From: Bicyclus anynana
Lineage: Eukaryota > Arthropoda > Insecta > Lepidoptera > Nymphalidae
NCBI RefSeq assembly: GCF_947172395.1
Contig: NC_069105.1
Span: 10,995,971-11,059,970, forward strand
DNA length: 64,000 nt
Direction of reading: 5' to 3'
Below, piece after piece: positions 31,201 to 41,944 of the stretch. Both the position numbers and the translations under genes were made by a program. The notes under the pieces are model-generated. The model was not told the origin of the DNA. It ran no database searches and worked only from the letters and a program-made list of their open reading frames with translations. The first letter of the stretch is position 1; each line of letters begins with the position of its first letter.

Positions 31201-32104
31201 TAATTGAACAACTACAAAATAACGTTCAGTCGGGTAACAAAGAAAATATACAGTAGGTATAGTTTCAAAGCCTTATTTGTAGGCACCTTAAATATAATGA
31301 TTTAAAACACATACATAACTAAGACAACAAAGTTATTTGATGACCTTTCTGATTGCTTGTTAGACCACACTTTTATTGTGGAACTTTATTTTTCTACGAT
31401 AGCAACACTGATACCATCAAACAATAAAGATCTCCCTTAACGCTTGTTTGTACACTCTTCAGAGCTCATGTTACAATGGTTTTTACCTATGGGGCTATAA
31501 CATAGTGTTCTTTATGTCTTAATAAGATATTTATGATTGTTATTCTAACATCGGGGCAAGTTAATTGTTTTTAAATATATCGTAAAACCGTTTCTCTAAA
31601 TCATCATTTTTAATGACTGAAATGCTTTTAATATCTATTTTAATGGGCATTCTAAGTGTCTCTTAGTTTGTAATGGAATAGATTTTGTAACTGTGTTTTG
31701 ATTAATTCGATTTCTCTTTCTTATTACGGGTATTTTAATTATCACACTTGGGCCCAAATCTAATGCTTTACCACTAGGTACTTTCGAAAAACAATTTTTT
31801 TTTTATATGTACTTTCTGCGACATGGCGATCTGCTCATAGGCAATAAGCCATTCATGTATCTGATATTATCATATCATTCAAGGATTTCTTTGAAAGCTA
31901 GTTTGCTCCCTGTCAGCAGTCCCCCTTAGGCTTGTTTTTTTTGTAAAAAAAACAATAATATCACTAATCAATAACAAAAAGAAAAACATTTTAGCCTAAA
32001 GTTATTTTTCTTTACACATTTAAAAAAAATCAACGGATTTGAATGCGGTTTTCGTTTTAGGTTAGAGTGATTAAACAGAGAAGTAGTATTGAAAACGTTT
32101 AACA
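31201..32104. other. No gene seen
   Basis: AT-rich sequence with poly-T and poly-A runs near 31797 and 31940; no recognised element. Confidence 0.45.
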
Positions 32105-32152
32105 TTGTTTTCCACGCGGATGAAGTCGCAGGCGTCCGCTAGTATGTATTTA
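32105..32152 (+). mobile_element. H2 3'-end fragment
   Basis: TTCCACGCGGATGAAGTCGC then AGGCGTCCGCTAG: terminal hairpin and CTAG only. Confidence 0.75.
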
Positions 32153-32613
32153 ATATAATTGATTTTGTATAATCAAAGTAGAGGGATTTTCGACTAGTAT
32201 GGGTCGCGTTGGCGCTTGGATTCGTCGGTTTTCACGGATAATAAATCAATAATTTCCTTTTCACAATAAACATCCACAAACTAACGCCTGCTTCTATTCA
32301 ACAAAATGTAGACTACGTACCTTTTCGAACGAAACATTTCCCTTTGATTTCCTCCTAGCGGTCGATATAGACCAAAATCAGCATTTTTCATTCCCAAACC
32401 CACAAAGGAATGAACGGGATAGTAATTAGCAAATGGCTAAAGATTGGCGCCAATACACCGATGGTTTTACTTATTTTTTTACTCAGGCTATTTGGCTTGG
32501 ATTCTGGCTTCTACCGCCTTGTATTTTTTTTTGGGTTCGGTAGAAAATGTTCAGTAACTTATATAGATCATTTTAAATATGTCTGTACTCAATAAACTTC
32601 ATCTTATTTGTAA
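32153..32613. other. No gene seen
   Basis: Unique sequence in this window. The 61-codon ORF at 32410-32595 is hydrophobic but has no recognisable family. Confidence 0.4.
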
Positions 32614-32811
32614 CTAGCGGATGCTCGCGACTTTGTCCGTGTGGAATTCAGTTTCAAATCCCGCGAGAACCATGGATTTTTTCGGGGTGAAAAGTAGCCT
32701 ATGTGTATTATCTGTCTTCATTATTCATTTCGGCCAAATCGGTTTAGTAGTTGCGGCTGTAAAGAGTAACAAACATCCATACAAACTTTCGCGTTTATAA
32801 TATTAGTAGGA
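32614..32811 (-). mobile_element. H2 Helitron-like element, both ends present
   Basis: CTAG at 32614, hairpin GCGGATGCTCGCGACTTTGT, body CCATGGATTTTTTCGGGGTG, right end CGCGTTTATAATATTAGTAG then GA at 32811. Confidence 0.85.
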
Positions 32812-32993
32812 TTTATTTATTTATTGTACTAGTGTGTCTAATGCGGTTTTTTATACCAGTTCAACTTTAATTTATAGTCATAGGTTTTAGTTATAGTTTT
32901 CCTTTTCTAAGTCAAGCAAAAAATTAAATATTATGTCTCCATTCATATTTAGCCTAAGAAAATAATATTCTTTAAATTTGTAAATTTGTACTG

Positions 32994-33163
32994 TTTGTAC
33001 AGTTGTCCTAATAGTTCCTCAGCCTAAGGTTGCCTGGACGAGATCGCTACTAAGCGATAAGGCCGCCTTTTGAATTCTACTTCTTCTTATGTTTCTGTTT
33101 TGCTTGTTTTTTTTTAATTACTTATTGTGGTGTATAAATAAAGAGTATTAAATAAAAAAAATA
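32994..33163 (+). mobile_element. LINE 3' UTR, same family as 6842-7590
   Basis: CAGTTGTCCTAATAGTTCCT, CCTAAGGTTGCCTGGACGAG, ATCGCTACTAAGCGATAAGG and TGTGGTGTATAAATAAAGAG match 7419-7570 closely. A CGCTACTAAGCG stem-loop lies in both copies and may be a recognition structure. Confidence 0.85.
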
Positions 33164-33766
33164 AATTTGGATGATTAAAGGTCTGGGACCCTAATAACTC
33201 CCAAAACCACCAGGATATTTAACTCCTTAGTTGTCTACAGCATTGTAACTATGGGAGAATCGTCCGATGACCAAATTTTAGCTTCTATAAAGTGTCGAAG
33301 GTAAATACAAGCTCAATATTTTACCTCTATCGCCGCATCATTTTAAGATTGTCACGGTAAGAAATGACAACTAAAAAGTGTACCTAAAAACACACAGTCA
33401 CTATACTAAATAAGTACAGTAAAGATCAACATATAAATTCCCTAATCAAATCGAAAAGAATTCACAGTACCGTAATTAAACGCATAATAAATCGACAAGC
33501 AAGAATGATATAAAACTTATATAAAGTTTTTTTTTTCTTCTCAATTTCCCCGAGGTCAACGACACGCTAGACCCGGTGTCGCCAGCCGTGAGAAGAGTCC
33601 AAAAATGTCGGACGCCAACATTAGCATAATGTTGTGGTAAAAATCGAATGTGTAAAACCAGCTTTACACCAGACGTTCGAATTGGAGGCTAAAGACTGGA
33701 TCACATCGCGGTAAAATTACATAAGACTTTTTGTTGCTACTCATATAAATAAAGTGTCAATTGCTC
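33164..33766. other. No gene seen
   Basis: Mixed-composition sequence; a GC-balanced patch at 33545-33620 (AACGACACGCTAGACCCGGT) is unique here. Confidence 0.4.
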
Positions 33767-33862
33767 TGTTTGGGACCGGACTTAACACTGAGAGGTCATG
33801 GGTTAGTTTCCATCCGTTGGAATGTACTCACTCGTAACAGTTTTTACGACTAATTGGAGAAG
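33767..33862 (+). mobile_element. SINE C-related fragment
   Basis: GGTCATGGGTTAGTTTCCAT in the B-box position, CCGTTGGAATGTACTCACTC, then AGTTTTTACGACTAATTGGA parallels the AGTCTTTCCCGACTAGTTGG block. Confidence 0.45.
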
Positions 33863-34067
33863 TGTGTGAATACTTTGTACCTACCTATATAAAAGTGAAC
33901 AAATTATTCATTAATGAAAAAGCTATAAACACAACGATATTTTTATAGTGTTAGATATGTTATAACATGTCAACAAAAAGTGATCAGACCTCAGTTACTT
34001 CACTGAGCGCACACATCCACAATTTTTATTTTACTTACATTATATCATATGTATTTATGTATATACA

Positions 34068-34212
34068 GTTCTTACATCAGTTTGGATCGTGCCGCGATGC
34101 AAGAACCAGCTCATGACTAAGGGCCCCGTATGGGTTCGAAACTAGTCGGGCATACTCCGACGTAATATCACGTGAGTTTTAGCCGTGTTTCATAATCAAT
34201 TAATACAGTTCT
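34068..34212 (-). repeat. Interspersed repeat with TTATGAAACACG end
   Basis: GATCGTGCCGCGATGCAAGA, CCAGCTCATGACTAAGGGCC, CTAGTCGGGCATACTCCGAC and AGCCGTGTTTCATAA. Reverse complement of the copy at 51970-52101. One end (ACATCAGTTTGGATC) appears truncated. Confidence 0.7.
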
Positions 34213-35135
34213 TACACTTCCTGAACACACAACTTGACATTGTAGACAATATTAAGGTATTGTTTGCTTAAATAATTTTCGACTAAATAAAATTATGACA
34301 ATTTGCCACATTTGTTCACCTCAGTTTCGGCACGCGCTAATGCCATATCTATAGTACTAAATATTGTTGTATAAATATTTATTATTAAGTATTATTGATC
34401 AATGTAAAAAGCTATTATTGGCTTATTTATAAAACATTTTGTGGTAGCAAATTGTACTTGCAATTAATTAAAATTCAAAATCGCGTGATAATGCTCTGTT
34501 TTTGAACCAAACATAGTGAGTGGGTTTTTGAGATTCGTCGTTTTTCGGGGTTTGTTTTCAATATTCACTGTTATTATACTTTCACACACACACAATTTAA
34601 TACAAATAGCCTGCCAGCGTGCCAGCCTACGGCGAGTTATTAAAAATATGATTTGATGATGATGATGATGATTAACCACTAAATCGAGTAAAATAAAATA
34701 TATAAACAGCTTTTCAATAGCAACAAAAGCAAACAAAAAATATGCATCAATTAATCACGGTGCGCGCTTAGCTTTACACCAGACATGGCTTTAAAAAAAA
34801 GATTCCACAATTTGAATTTCGAAGAGCTCTCGAGAAGAGTGCGATATTGAATAAATGAATAAATAAATGAATAGGAATATATGAATGCATATTAACCGTT
34901 AAATAAATAATTATGGCATCGGCTCCCGTGGATTTCGCGCATCATTTGGCCCGGCCTCTAATAATATTTTTTTTCCTATCAATAGCCTCCCCGATTACAC
35001 TCATTTAAAAAAGAAAATGATTATTGATTGCACTTTAAATAACTATAATCTATATGCAATTATTATTATGTTCGTTTATGGTTATGTTAGCTCGTTTTTT
35101 TATTTATATATTATCGAACGTGGCTATAGTTACCT
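34213..35135. other. No gene; short (ATG)n
   Basis: AT-rich. TGATGATGATGATGATGAT at ~34655 is a short trinucleotide run like RTE tails but has no LINE next to it. Nothing else recognised. Confidence 0.4.
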
Positions 35136-35215
35136 ACTGGCAAAGACGTACCACCAAGCGATTTAGCGTTCCAGTACGAATTGCGATGCCACGTAGGAAG
35201 GAAAAACCTCGGCGA
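35136..35215 (+). mobile_element. SINE A middle fragment
   Basis: CTGGCAAAGACGTACCACCA, AGCGATTTAGCGTTCCAGTA and GATGCCACGTAG match the SINE A centre; both ends are missing. Confidence 0.6.
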
Positions 35216-35329
35216 TATGATTGGTGTAAACTTGTATGTCTTCCAAGTAAGCCCGCATTCATAACTATATTATGTCCACTAGCATTACGTCAAAGATAGT
35301 GCTTTTTTTTAAGAAATTTAAAAATTGGC

Positions 35330-35460
35330 CTGCTGGGTATCTTTAAGAAGAGAGTGAATAGGCATCTTCAAAGCAAGCGCGTTCCACTTTGGGCCAAATC
35401 TACACTTACCATCAGGTGAGATTGTGGTCAAGCGTGAGCTTGTTTCATATAAAAAAAAGC
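35330..35460 (+). mobile_element. LINE 3' end sharing its tail with SINE A
   Basis: GGGTATCTTTAAGAAGAGAG, TGAATAGGCATCTTCAAAGC and AAGCGCGTTCCACTTTGGGC, in frame as FKKRVNRHLQSKRVP with minor changes, then CATCAGGTGAGATTGTGGTC and an A-run. A tRNA-like A-box sequence (GCGCCTCGTTGGTCTACTGG) starts directly after the tail at 35459. Confidence 0.65.
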
Positions 35461-35699
35461 GCCTCGTTGGTCTACTGGTAAGCGTCTATGCTTTCTGATG
35501 TAAAAGAGTTGAAACAAAACACGTAGTCGAGTAAATTCTCGAATGCATGTTTTATTAAAATTGTTAAGCATAAAACCGCGTCCATCCCCCGACGCCGATA
35601 AAATACCGATCGCTATATTGTATCTGCCTTGAGTTATGCCAACTGCCGGCGCCTTTGATGTGACATAGAGTAAGTAACGCAGGCGATGCTTATCTCACT

Positions 35700-36133
35700 T
35701 TTTTAAGGTTCCGTACATAAAAGAAACAAAACGGAACACTTGTAGGATTATTTTTTGGCCGTCTGTCTATATCCTTTACCTCAGAAACGCGTAGAGGTTT
35801 TTAAATTATATGCTTAAGTCTACAGTTTGTTGAAGTTGAGCAAAAAAACAAACTACTTAGTTAACTTGAAAAAAAAACAGCCGTTTATACCGCAAAATGC
35901 AGGAATCAAGGGAATCTAAATTTACAGGGTATGTTATATCGACTACAACTATGAAATTCGAGTAGGTAATACTGTCTAATACTACAATGAAAGGGAAAAA
36001 TATGATAACTATACGTGCCGATTGGGCATCATATTAGCAAATAAACAATATGATTTGAGATTAAGTAAAAATGTATCTATTTTGTACAGAACACTAGGTG
36101 GGGGAGTCCAACTCACACTAGTCTGGTTTTAAA
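35700..36133 (+). repeat. Interspersed repeat starting AAGGTTCCGTAC
   Basis: Begins TTTTAAGGTTCCGTACATAA and ends AGAACACTAGGTGGGGGAGT then CCAACTCACACTAGTCTGGT. I recall this pair of ends (...GAGTCCGACTCGCACTTGG...) from very common lepidopteran repeats of ~450 bp; likely a non-autonomous element. Start fragments occur at 42452-42500 and 63857-63905. Confidence 0.65.
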
Positions 36134-37000
36134 ATTGAATTCACGATGGACGAAATTTAAAATGCCAAAAATGGCAGAAAGTTGTATTTATCAGTGTTTT
36201 AAGTGGTAATTATAGATTTGTATCTCAAAACATATGTTTTTTCATTATGTGCAGTGATTTATCTTTACACTGTAAGTATTATTTAAAACATTATTGGAAC
36301 AACTGTTATCATTCATATATTATACAACATAAATCATGTATTGTGATTTGTTATGATAAGTATATAATATATATATCTATAATTCTGGTTGGAATATTAA
36401 TTAACGGTGCAGTCAAAGTAATTTTTAAATACTTAGTATAAATATTACTGTTTTTCTGAATAGCCTAAATAGATAGTGTTAGTTAAAATGTTTCTCCATT
36501 GTTGTTCCAATGTTTTTCCATTAAAAAACAAAGGTTTTAGATGATATAAAGCGGAAAATCATTGCTTGCTTTTCTAGATAACGAAAGACATCTGCTATTT
36601 TAACGTTTAACATCTCTAATTCGCTAGGTCAAAATCAAAACTGGGTACGAACAACAAAATAAATTGTACACTTCTGCGTAATTACCTAATCTATGATCAA
36701 ACACTACTCCTATATTGGCGGTAGGCTTTCTTTGTGAATTATTGCGGATCCCGTTTGCAGGTCCGACTCAATACCTTAATGGTACCTCATGTTTTCACCT
36801 ACCGAACTAAAAAGTATAAAAAATAACACCGAATCCGGGAAACGGGGAAGTGATAGTGTTCCATCTTTACGCATAGTGTCGAGATATACGTTTTGCGGGG
36901 ACTACAAAAACTGTGGCGCTTCGTAATAAATTACTCAAGAGTTAGGTTGCGGTTAGGTATATTTATTTGTGAGTGTGTGTAATGAAATTCATATGTTATT
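36134..37000. other. No gene seen
   Basis: AT-rich; ORF at 36247-36441 is isoleucine- and tyrosine-rich without a recognisable family. Confidence 0.4.
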
Positions 37001-37009
37001 TTTTTATTC

Positions 37010-37090
37010 AATGACAAGCTAGGCCTTGACTGCGATTTCACCTAACGGTAAATGACGGTAGTACAACTTGGAAGAGGTACAATTCTACCC
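37010..37090 (-). mobile_element. SINE A/LINE shared tail fragment
   Basis: CAAGCTAGGCCTTGACTGCG and ATTTCACCTAACGGTAAATG: reversed tail, diverged. Too short to tell SINE from LINE. Confidence 0.5.
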
Positions 37091-37109
37091 ATATAGTGGC
37101 TATGAGGCA

Positions 37110-37172
37110 AAGTCAAAGTCTAAAATAATTTATTTCAATTAGGCTTAATTTACAAGCATTTTTGAAACAGTG
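37110..37172 (-). mobile_element. LINE 3' end fragment, 7787-8038 family
   Basis: AAATAATTTATTTCAATTAG, GCTTAATTTACAAGCATTTT and TGAAACAGT. Confidence 0.6.
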
Positions 37173-37217
37173 GTGTGCTAAATACCTTACAGATATATTT
37201 ACGCCGGTGTTCACTAA

Positions 37218-37317
37218 ATGATTACAAATAGAAAATTACATTATCAGCGAGTAACATAGTTTATACATTACCCCCGTATTCCAAAAGGAACGGGAACCCC
37301 ACGCGGGGGTCTACTAG
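37218..37317 (+). mobile_element. H1-related 3' part
   Basis: TTACATTATCAGCGAGTAAC, CCCCGTATTCCAAAAGGAAC, GGGAACCCCACGCGGGGGTC then CTAG at 37314. Confidence 0.7.
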
Positions 37318-37323
37318 TAATTA

Positions 37324-37406
37324 TATACTCAGGGGCACAATTATCCGCCCACTTTAATATGACGTGAGTGTATTATAGTGTGCGGATAATTGTGTTTCTG
37401 AGTATA
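37324..37406. mobile_element. Tiny TIR foldback element (83 bp, 30-bp arms)
   Basis: 37324-37353 pairs with 37377-37406 at 26 of 30 positions (TATACTCAGGGGCACAATTA), leaving a 23-bp centre. It sits 6 bp from a Helitron CTAG end. TATA at both tips may be part of a duplicated target. Confidence 0.8.
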
Positions 37407-38167
37407 AACCAACCAGACACTGGAAAAATTACTCATTACGCAAACATTGTGCACTTGGGGGAATTATAATCACTGCGCATTATTTAAAAAATTGGTAGTA
37501 AAATAATTAAATCATAATTTAAACTAAAATGTTGCAAACATCTGATATCTATTTTGGTAAGCAATTTGTAAAATAAAGCAACGTGATCTTTGCATGCGAG
37601 GGTTAGCTCCTGCGGTATATAAATTTGGCAGGAAAGGGTTGTAAATTCCTACACCCTCCTAAACGTTGTGTGATCTATTACGACTTTTTAATCTTGACCT
37701 CCCTATCCCCTCTGGTTATTAATAAAAGATGGTGAAGCTGAGGGAAATTAGGCGAGACGAAAGGTCCTGTGATATTGGTACTTTTTTACGAAGGAAAGTT
37801 TTGAGACAATTTTGATGAGTTATTTTTAAAGTGACATCATTTGGAAAAGTCCTGCTCAACGGTTTAGACTATAATTAGAGACAATCTTGGGTCGATCCCT
37901 GCCCGCTGGACTATTGGTCGTACCCGATTCGATTTTTCCATTAATTAGAGCGGAAAATAGTCTATGCTATGGTCCATCATCGGAATATGCATGCCAAAAG
38001 AACACTCTAGAGGGACGTCATCCAATTTCCTAACTGCCACAACCGTATCTCTCAGTGTCTCATTACCATGTACCATGTCTTAAGTTCTCATGATGGTATT
38101 AATAATCATGATAGTGAAAAACCTAACAAATATAATACAGTTTCTCCATTCTCTTCTATATTATATA
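37407..38167. other. No gene; possible SINE C scrap
   Basis: Mostly unrecognised. GGGTCGATCCCTGCCCGCTG and GACTATTGGTCGTACCC at ~37890-37926 look like a short SINE C piece. Confidence 0.4.
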
Positions 38168-38388
38168 CTAGCGGATGCCTGCGGGGTTGTCTGCTTGCAA
38201 TTCAGTTTTACACAAATTCCGCGGGAACCATGGACTTTTCCGGGATGAAAGTAGCTTATGTGTTAATTCAGAGTAAAATCTATTTCCATTCCAAATTTCA
38301 GCCAAATCGCTTCAGTACCCGCAGTGCAAAGCAGGAAAAAAACATACACACACAAAAAAATACACAAACTTTCGCATTTATAAAATAA
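38168..38388 (-). mobile_element. H2 Helitron-like element
   Basis: CTAG at 38168, GCGGATGCCTGCGGGG, CCATGGACTTTTCCGGGATG, AATCTATTTCCATTCCAAAT, then ACTTTCGCATTTATAAAATA. An A- and CA-rich expansion replaces the usual CAAACATCC repeats. Confidence 0.8.
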
Positions 38389-38411
38389 GTGTGTTTTTTT
38401 CAATTACGAGT

Positions 38412-38657
38412 CATCATTATCATCATTGACGACCTATGTTCGGTTCACTGTTAAACACGAGTCTTCTCTCAAAATGAAAGGCTAATTATCCACCACGCTG
38501 GCCCAATGCAGATTGGCAGAATTCACACACCTAGAGAATTGAGAAAATTCTCAGGTGTGCAGGTTTCCTCACGATGTGTTTCCTTCTCCGTTTTAAAATG
38601 CACATACGCCATCCGACTCGAAGGCCGAAGTCAATCCACTAGGCTATCACGGCTCTA
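38412..38657 (-). mobile_element. SINE B (internally deleted)
   Basis: Reversed tail ATCATTATCATCATTGACGA, AACACGAGTCTTCTCTCAAA, TTCCTCACGATGTGTTTCCT and reversed head CACTAGGCTATCACGGCT. The region around the B box is shortened. It ends ~25 bp before an RTE remnant. Confidence 0.85.
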
Positions 38658-38679
38658 CAACTTACGAGTAAGTGACCAA

Positions 38680-39063
38680 AAATGGTCGCTGACTATGGGC
38701 CTTAGGCTCAAAGTCACTAAGCGGGCGATGGAGCGAGCTATGCTTGGAGTTTCTCTGCGTGATCGAATCAGGAATGAGGAGATCCGCAGACGAACCAAAT
38801 TCACTGCCTTAGCTCTTCGAGTCGCGAAGCTGAAGTGGCAGTGGGCAGGCCACATAGTTCGAAGAGCCGATGGACGTTGGGGTCCCAAGGTGCTGGAATG
38901 GCGACCGCGCACCGGAAAGCGCAGTGTTGGTCGACCCCCCACTAGGTGGATCGAGGATATCAAGCGGGTTGCAGGGAGCCGCTGGATGCTGGCGGCTCGA
39001 GATCGTTGTGCTTGGAGGTCCATGCAAGAGACCTATGTCCAGCAGTGGACATCTATCGGCTGA
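38680..39063 (+). mobile_element. RTE-type LINE RT C-terminus (open frame, 5'-truncated)
   Basis: The best-preserved RTE fragment here. About 126 codons are open to a stop at 39063: WSLTMGLRLKVTKRAMERA, MLGVSLRDRIRNEEIRRRT, LKWQWAGHIVRRADGRWGPK, VGRPPTRWIEDIKRVAGSRW and QQWTSIG. The upstream part of the long ORF (from 38506) is SINE B sequence read by chance. RT catalytic core and endonuclease are absent. It ends in an AAGGTAAGGTAAGG run rather than TGATGA. Confidence 0.88.
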
Positions 39064-39574
39064 TAAGGTAAGGTAAGGACCAAAAATACAGGATGTACTT
39101 TTATATCTACCGTTTGTTTCCTAACTGGCCATCGTGCATTCGCGCGGTATCTGCCTCATTACCACGCTCGGGAGCATGTCCCCCGTATCGATGTCAGTTA
39201 ATTTTCCGCCGGGTGTAATTACCGTGTTTCGCTTTGTTTTTGCTACTAACTTTATTTGCATAGTGTAAGAACCGTCCACGATCGGAACTGTGTTTGGTGT
39301 GGAGTCGCGCTGTGATATTCGATGTAATATTTTTTTTTATATCACTTTCTTTCTCGTCTGATTTTAATGAAACAATTATAATAATCATTATTTTAACATT
39401 ATGTTTGTTACAATTAATGTATTTTATTAAACATATTCAACTAAGTAAAGCGTGTGCGTTACTTTTAGAGATTTTATTATTATTTTTTCGTTTTTTTTAT
39501 TACTTGAAGGACATGTAAATATGTCGTTTCTATATCGAACGAAAACGTCATAAATAATTGCCTACAAATCATTC
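39064..39574. other. No gene; GC-balanced unique patch
   Basis: 39100-39310 is unusually GC-balanced (CCACGCTCGGGAGCATGTCC, GTCAGTTAATTTTCCGCCGG) and matches no other part of the window. Candidate conserved non-coding sequence by exclusion only. Confidence 0.35.
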
Positions 39575-39670
39575 AAACAAATTCAAAATTAGTTTTTTTT
39601 AGACAGCCAGTTAAGACTTAGTTTGTTAACATACTTTGAAACGTCATGACTATTTGTAGAGACATAATAT
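39575..39670 (-). mobile_element. LINE 3' end fragment, 7787-8038 family
   Basis: CAAACAAATTCAAAATTAGT, then TTTGAAACGTCATGACTATT and TGTAGAGAC. Diverged. Confidence 0.5.
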
Positions 39671-40278
39671 TATCTTGTGTGTATTATGCGATTAGTATTT
39701 TATTGATTTTTACGTCACACCAAATAAAATTATCTGAATTAATTATCCAGTAGTTTATTGCAGCGTTTCTAAAATGTGGAGGTATATTTAGTTTTGCCCG
39801 TCAACACACTTTCGAACGGCGTGGTGTTAACTCTTATACCAAAGATATATTGCCTTGCAGTTTAAAATAATTTGTAAAATTAGTTTCAAGTAGATAAGAT
39901 GATATGAAAAAAATATCACAATTCGACTCCACAGACATCGCAGTTCTAATCTCAAGGCACAGAACAGGCTAATAGAGACATTGTTGGGGCCTCGTTAGTG
40001 AGATCAGATGCGCTCACCGCGGGGGTCTGCCGCGCATCTATATGCACTCTATTCTTTGTATGGCGTATGAAACCAAAATCACTTGAAACTCCAATGTTCG
40101 AAATTCAAAAATTCATGCGCAGACCTTATTAATGTGATATGTATCAATAGGTGGACTAGGAGCCTGTGGTAGCTATACCTTCGTCCTTTTATATGCTGAT
40201 AGTTTCTCCTACCATATCTGGTACCATACGTAAGTCGACTAAATGTGGAAGGCATTATGCTTGGTCGGGAAGTAAGTA
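39671..40278. other. No gene seen
   Basis: Unrecognised. A GC-rich patch (TGCGCTCACCGCGGGGGTCT) at ~40010 stands out from AT-rich flanks. Confidence 0.35.
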
Positions 40279-40445
40279 AGATCATTATCAATCCATATGC
40301 GGCTCTCTGTTAAGCACGAGGCTCCTCTCAGAATGAGAGGGAATAGGCTGAGAGTCTACCACACTAGCCCAATCCGGATTGACAGACTTTACACACGTAG
40401 AGAAATAAGAAATTTCTCAAATATGCCAGTTTCCACACAATCCTA
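40279..40445 (-). mobile_element. SINE B, 3' half
   Basis: TTATCAATCCATATGCGGCT, AGGCTCCTCTCAGAATGAGA, GACAGACTTTACACACGTAG and a decayed CAGTTTCCACACAATCC. The promoter head is missing. Confidence 0.8.
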
Positions 40446-40494
40446 CAAAAATTGCATTAGGTAATATTAGCATATTATTAATAATTTATATCTT

Positions 40495-40665
40495 CTTCTT
40501 ATAGTGCCATCTCCTATCGGAGGTCAGGAATCATTAAGGCTAATTTAACTTTGTTCACTGTTGCCCGAAAGAGTGATCTGGTACTCATACTAAACCATTG
40601 GCGTAAGTTCTTGAGCCAAGATGTACGTCTACGACCAGGCCTTCGTTTCCCCTTTTATATACAAT
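40495..40665 (-). pseudogene. Second RTE-like LINE: RT C-terminal fragment
   Basis: Minus strand reads in one open frame GKRRPGRRRTSWLKNLRQWF, SMSTRSLFRATVNKVKLALM, IPDLR then a stop, and ends in an AAGAAGAAG-type trinucleotide tail. This R(R)TSWL.NLR.W....LFRA.VNKVK.A pattern is the C-terminal end of another lepidopteran non-LTR retrotransposon distinct from the TGATGA-tailed family. Only ~45 codons remain. Confidence 0.7.
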
Positions 40666-41109
40666 TCCCAATTTATATACAATTTAAAAAAAAATCGTCA
40701 TCATCCCTATTGGTAAGGGTGTGCCGTTAAAATACGCTGATAATGATGATGATGAGGAAAATAATCTTATTCATTCGCAGCTCCTCCATAATATGACGTT
40801 GTCACTTACCTGTCAACGCGACATAACCGGACATTTCTACGCCGCAGTCACAGAGTCCTATGAACGATATCATCAGATTATTTAAAGAACTTTGATAGGG
40901 CTTGCTTATTAAAACGTCTTTCTGGTTGCTGTCATAAAATGTGATATGACAGTAACCACGCATCGCTCTTTGCTTTTGAGTTTTGGAAGCCAAATTGGTT
41001 GTTTTGTTTAGGGGTGTCACAAGTTTAGTTATTTATTGCATTATTTATATTTATAGTAGTAGTTGACAGAACTCACACAGATCAAGTATTTAAGTCCATC
41101 TGATGTAAG
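40666..41109. other. No gene; short RTE-tail-like run
   Basis: TACGCTGATAATGATGATGA at ~40733 is a SINE B/RTE-style tail with little recognisable body (possibly CGTCATCATCCCTATTGGTA). 40800-41050 has no recognised feature; the 72-codon minus ORF is not supported. Confidence 0.4.
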
Positions 41110-41341
41110 AGGATGAAGAGGATGGAACGAGCTATGTTAGGAGTATCTCTGCGTGATCGAATCAGAAATGAGGAGATCCGCAGAAGAACCAAAGTCACCG
41201 ACATAGCTCAACGAGTTGCGAAGCTGAAGTGGCAATGGGCGGGGCACAGTGCGAAAAGCCGATGGACATTGGGGTCTCAAAGTGCTGAAATGGCGACCCC
41301 GCACTAGTAAGCGCAGTGTTGGCCGACCCCCCACCAGGTGA
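41110..41341 (+). mobile_element. RTE-type LINE fragment
   Basis: Frame 41113-41307 gives MERAMLGVSLRDRIRNEEI, RRRTKVTDIAQRVAKLKWQW, AGHSAKSRW, then shifts; a ~6-bp loss removes part of the HIVRRADG motif. It ends at VGRPPT before the normal 3' end, where the convergent copy begins 10 bp later. Confidence 0.85.
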
Positions 41342-41351
41342 TTCCTCTTAT

Positions 41352-41690
41352 ATCATCATCATCATCATCATCATATCAGCCGATGGACGTCCACTGCAGG
41401 ACATAGGCCTTTTAAAGGGACTTCCAAACATCATGATCCTAAGCCGACTGGATTCAGCGAATCCCTGCGATTCGCTTGATGTCGTCTGCCCATGTGGAGA
41501 GGGATCGACCAACACTGCGCTTTCTAGTGCGGGGTCGCCATTCTACCACGTTGGGACCCCAACGTCCATCGGCTCTTTGAACTATGTGCCCCACACATTG
41601 CCACTTCAGCTTCGCGACTTATTGAGCTATGTCGCTGACCTTGGTTCTTCTGCGGATCTCCTCATTTCTGATTCGATCATGCTGAGATAA
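41352..41690 (-). mobile_element. RTE-type LINE 3' end
   Basis: Plus strand starts with the reversed tail (TCATCATCATCATCATCATC), then CAGCCGATGGACGTCCACTG and CCGCACTAGAAAGCGCAGTG reversed. It runs to TGATTCGATCATGC near 41683. Convergent with 41110-41341, the two sharing ~230 bp as an inverted repeat. Confidence 0.88.
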
Positions 41691-41732
41691 TCCGACTATC
41701 CCATAGTTAGCAACCAAGTGGAATATACTTAT

Positions 41733-41928
41733 TCTTATATAGAGATATATAATTAGAGGTAAAGTTTGTGTAATAGTGAGGAATAATCTCTGGATCTACT
41801 GAACCAATTTTGAAAATTCTTTTACCACTGGAAAGCCACGGTATTTGTGAGTTACATGAACTATATTTTATCTCCGTATACTCACAGAAACGAGAACTAC
41901 GCGGGTGAAACCGCGCGGCGTCAGCTAG
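41733..41928 (+). mobile_element. H1-type Helitron-like element
   Basis: Body CTCTGGATCTACTGAACCAA, CTTTTACCACTGGAAAGCCA; hairpin GCGGGTGAAACCGCGCGGCG; CTAG at 41925. The 5' end is diverged, with GTAAAGTTTGTG where H1 has AAGCTGAAGAGTTTG. Confidence 0.8.
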
Positions 41929-41944
41929 TATAATATAAGTGTGA

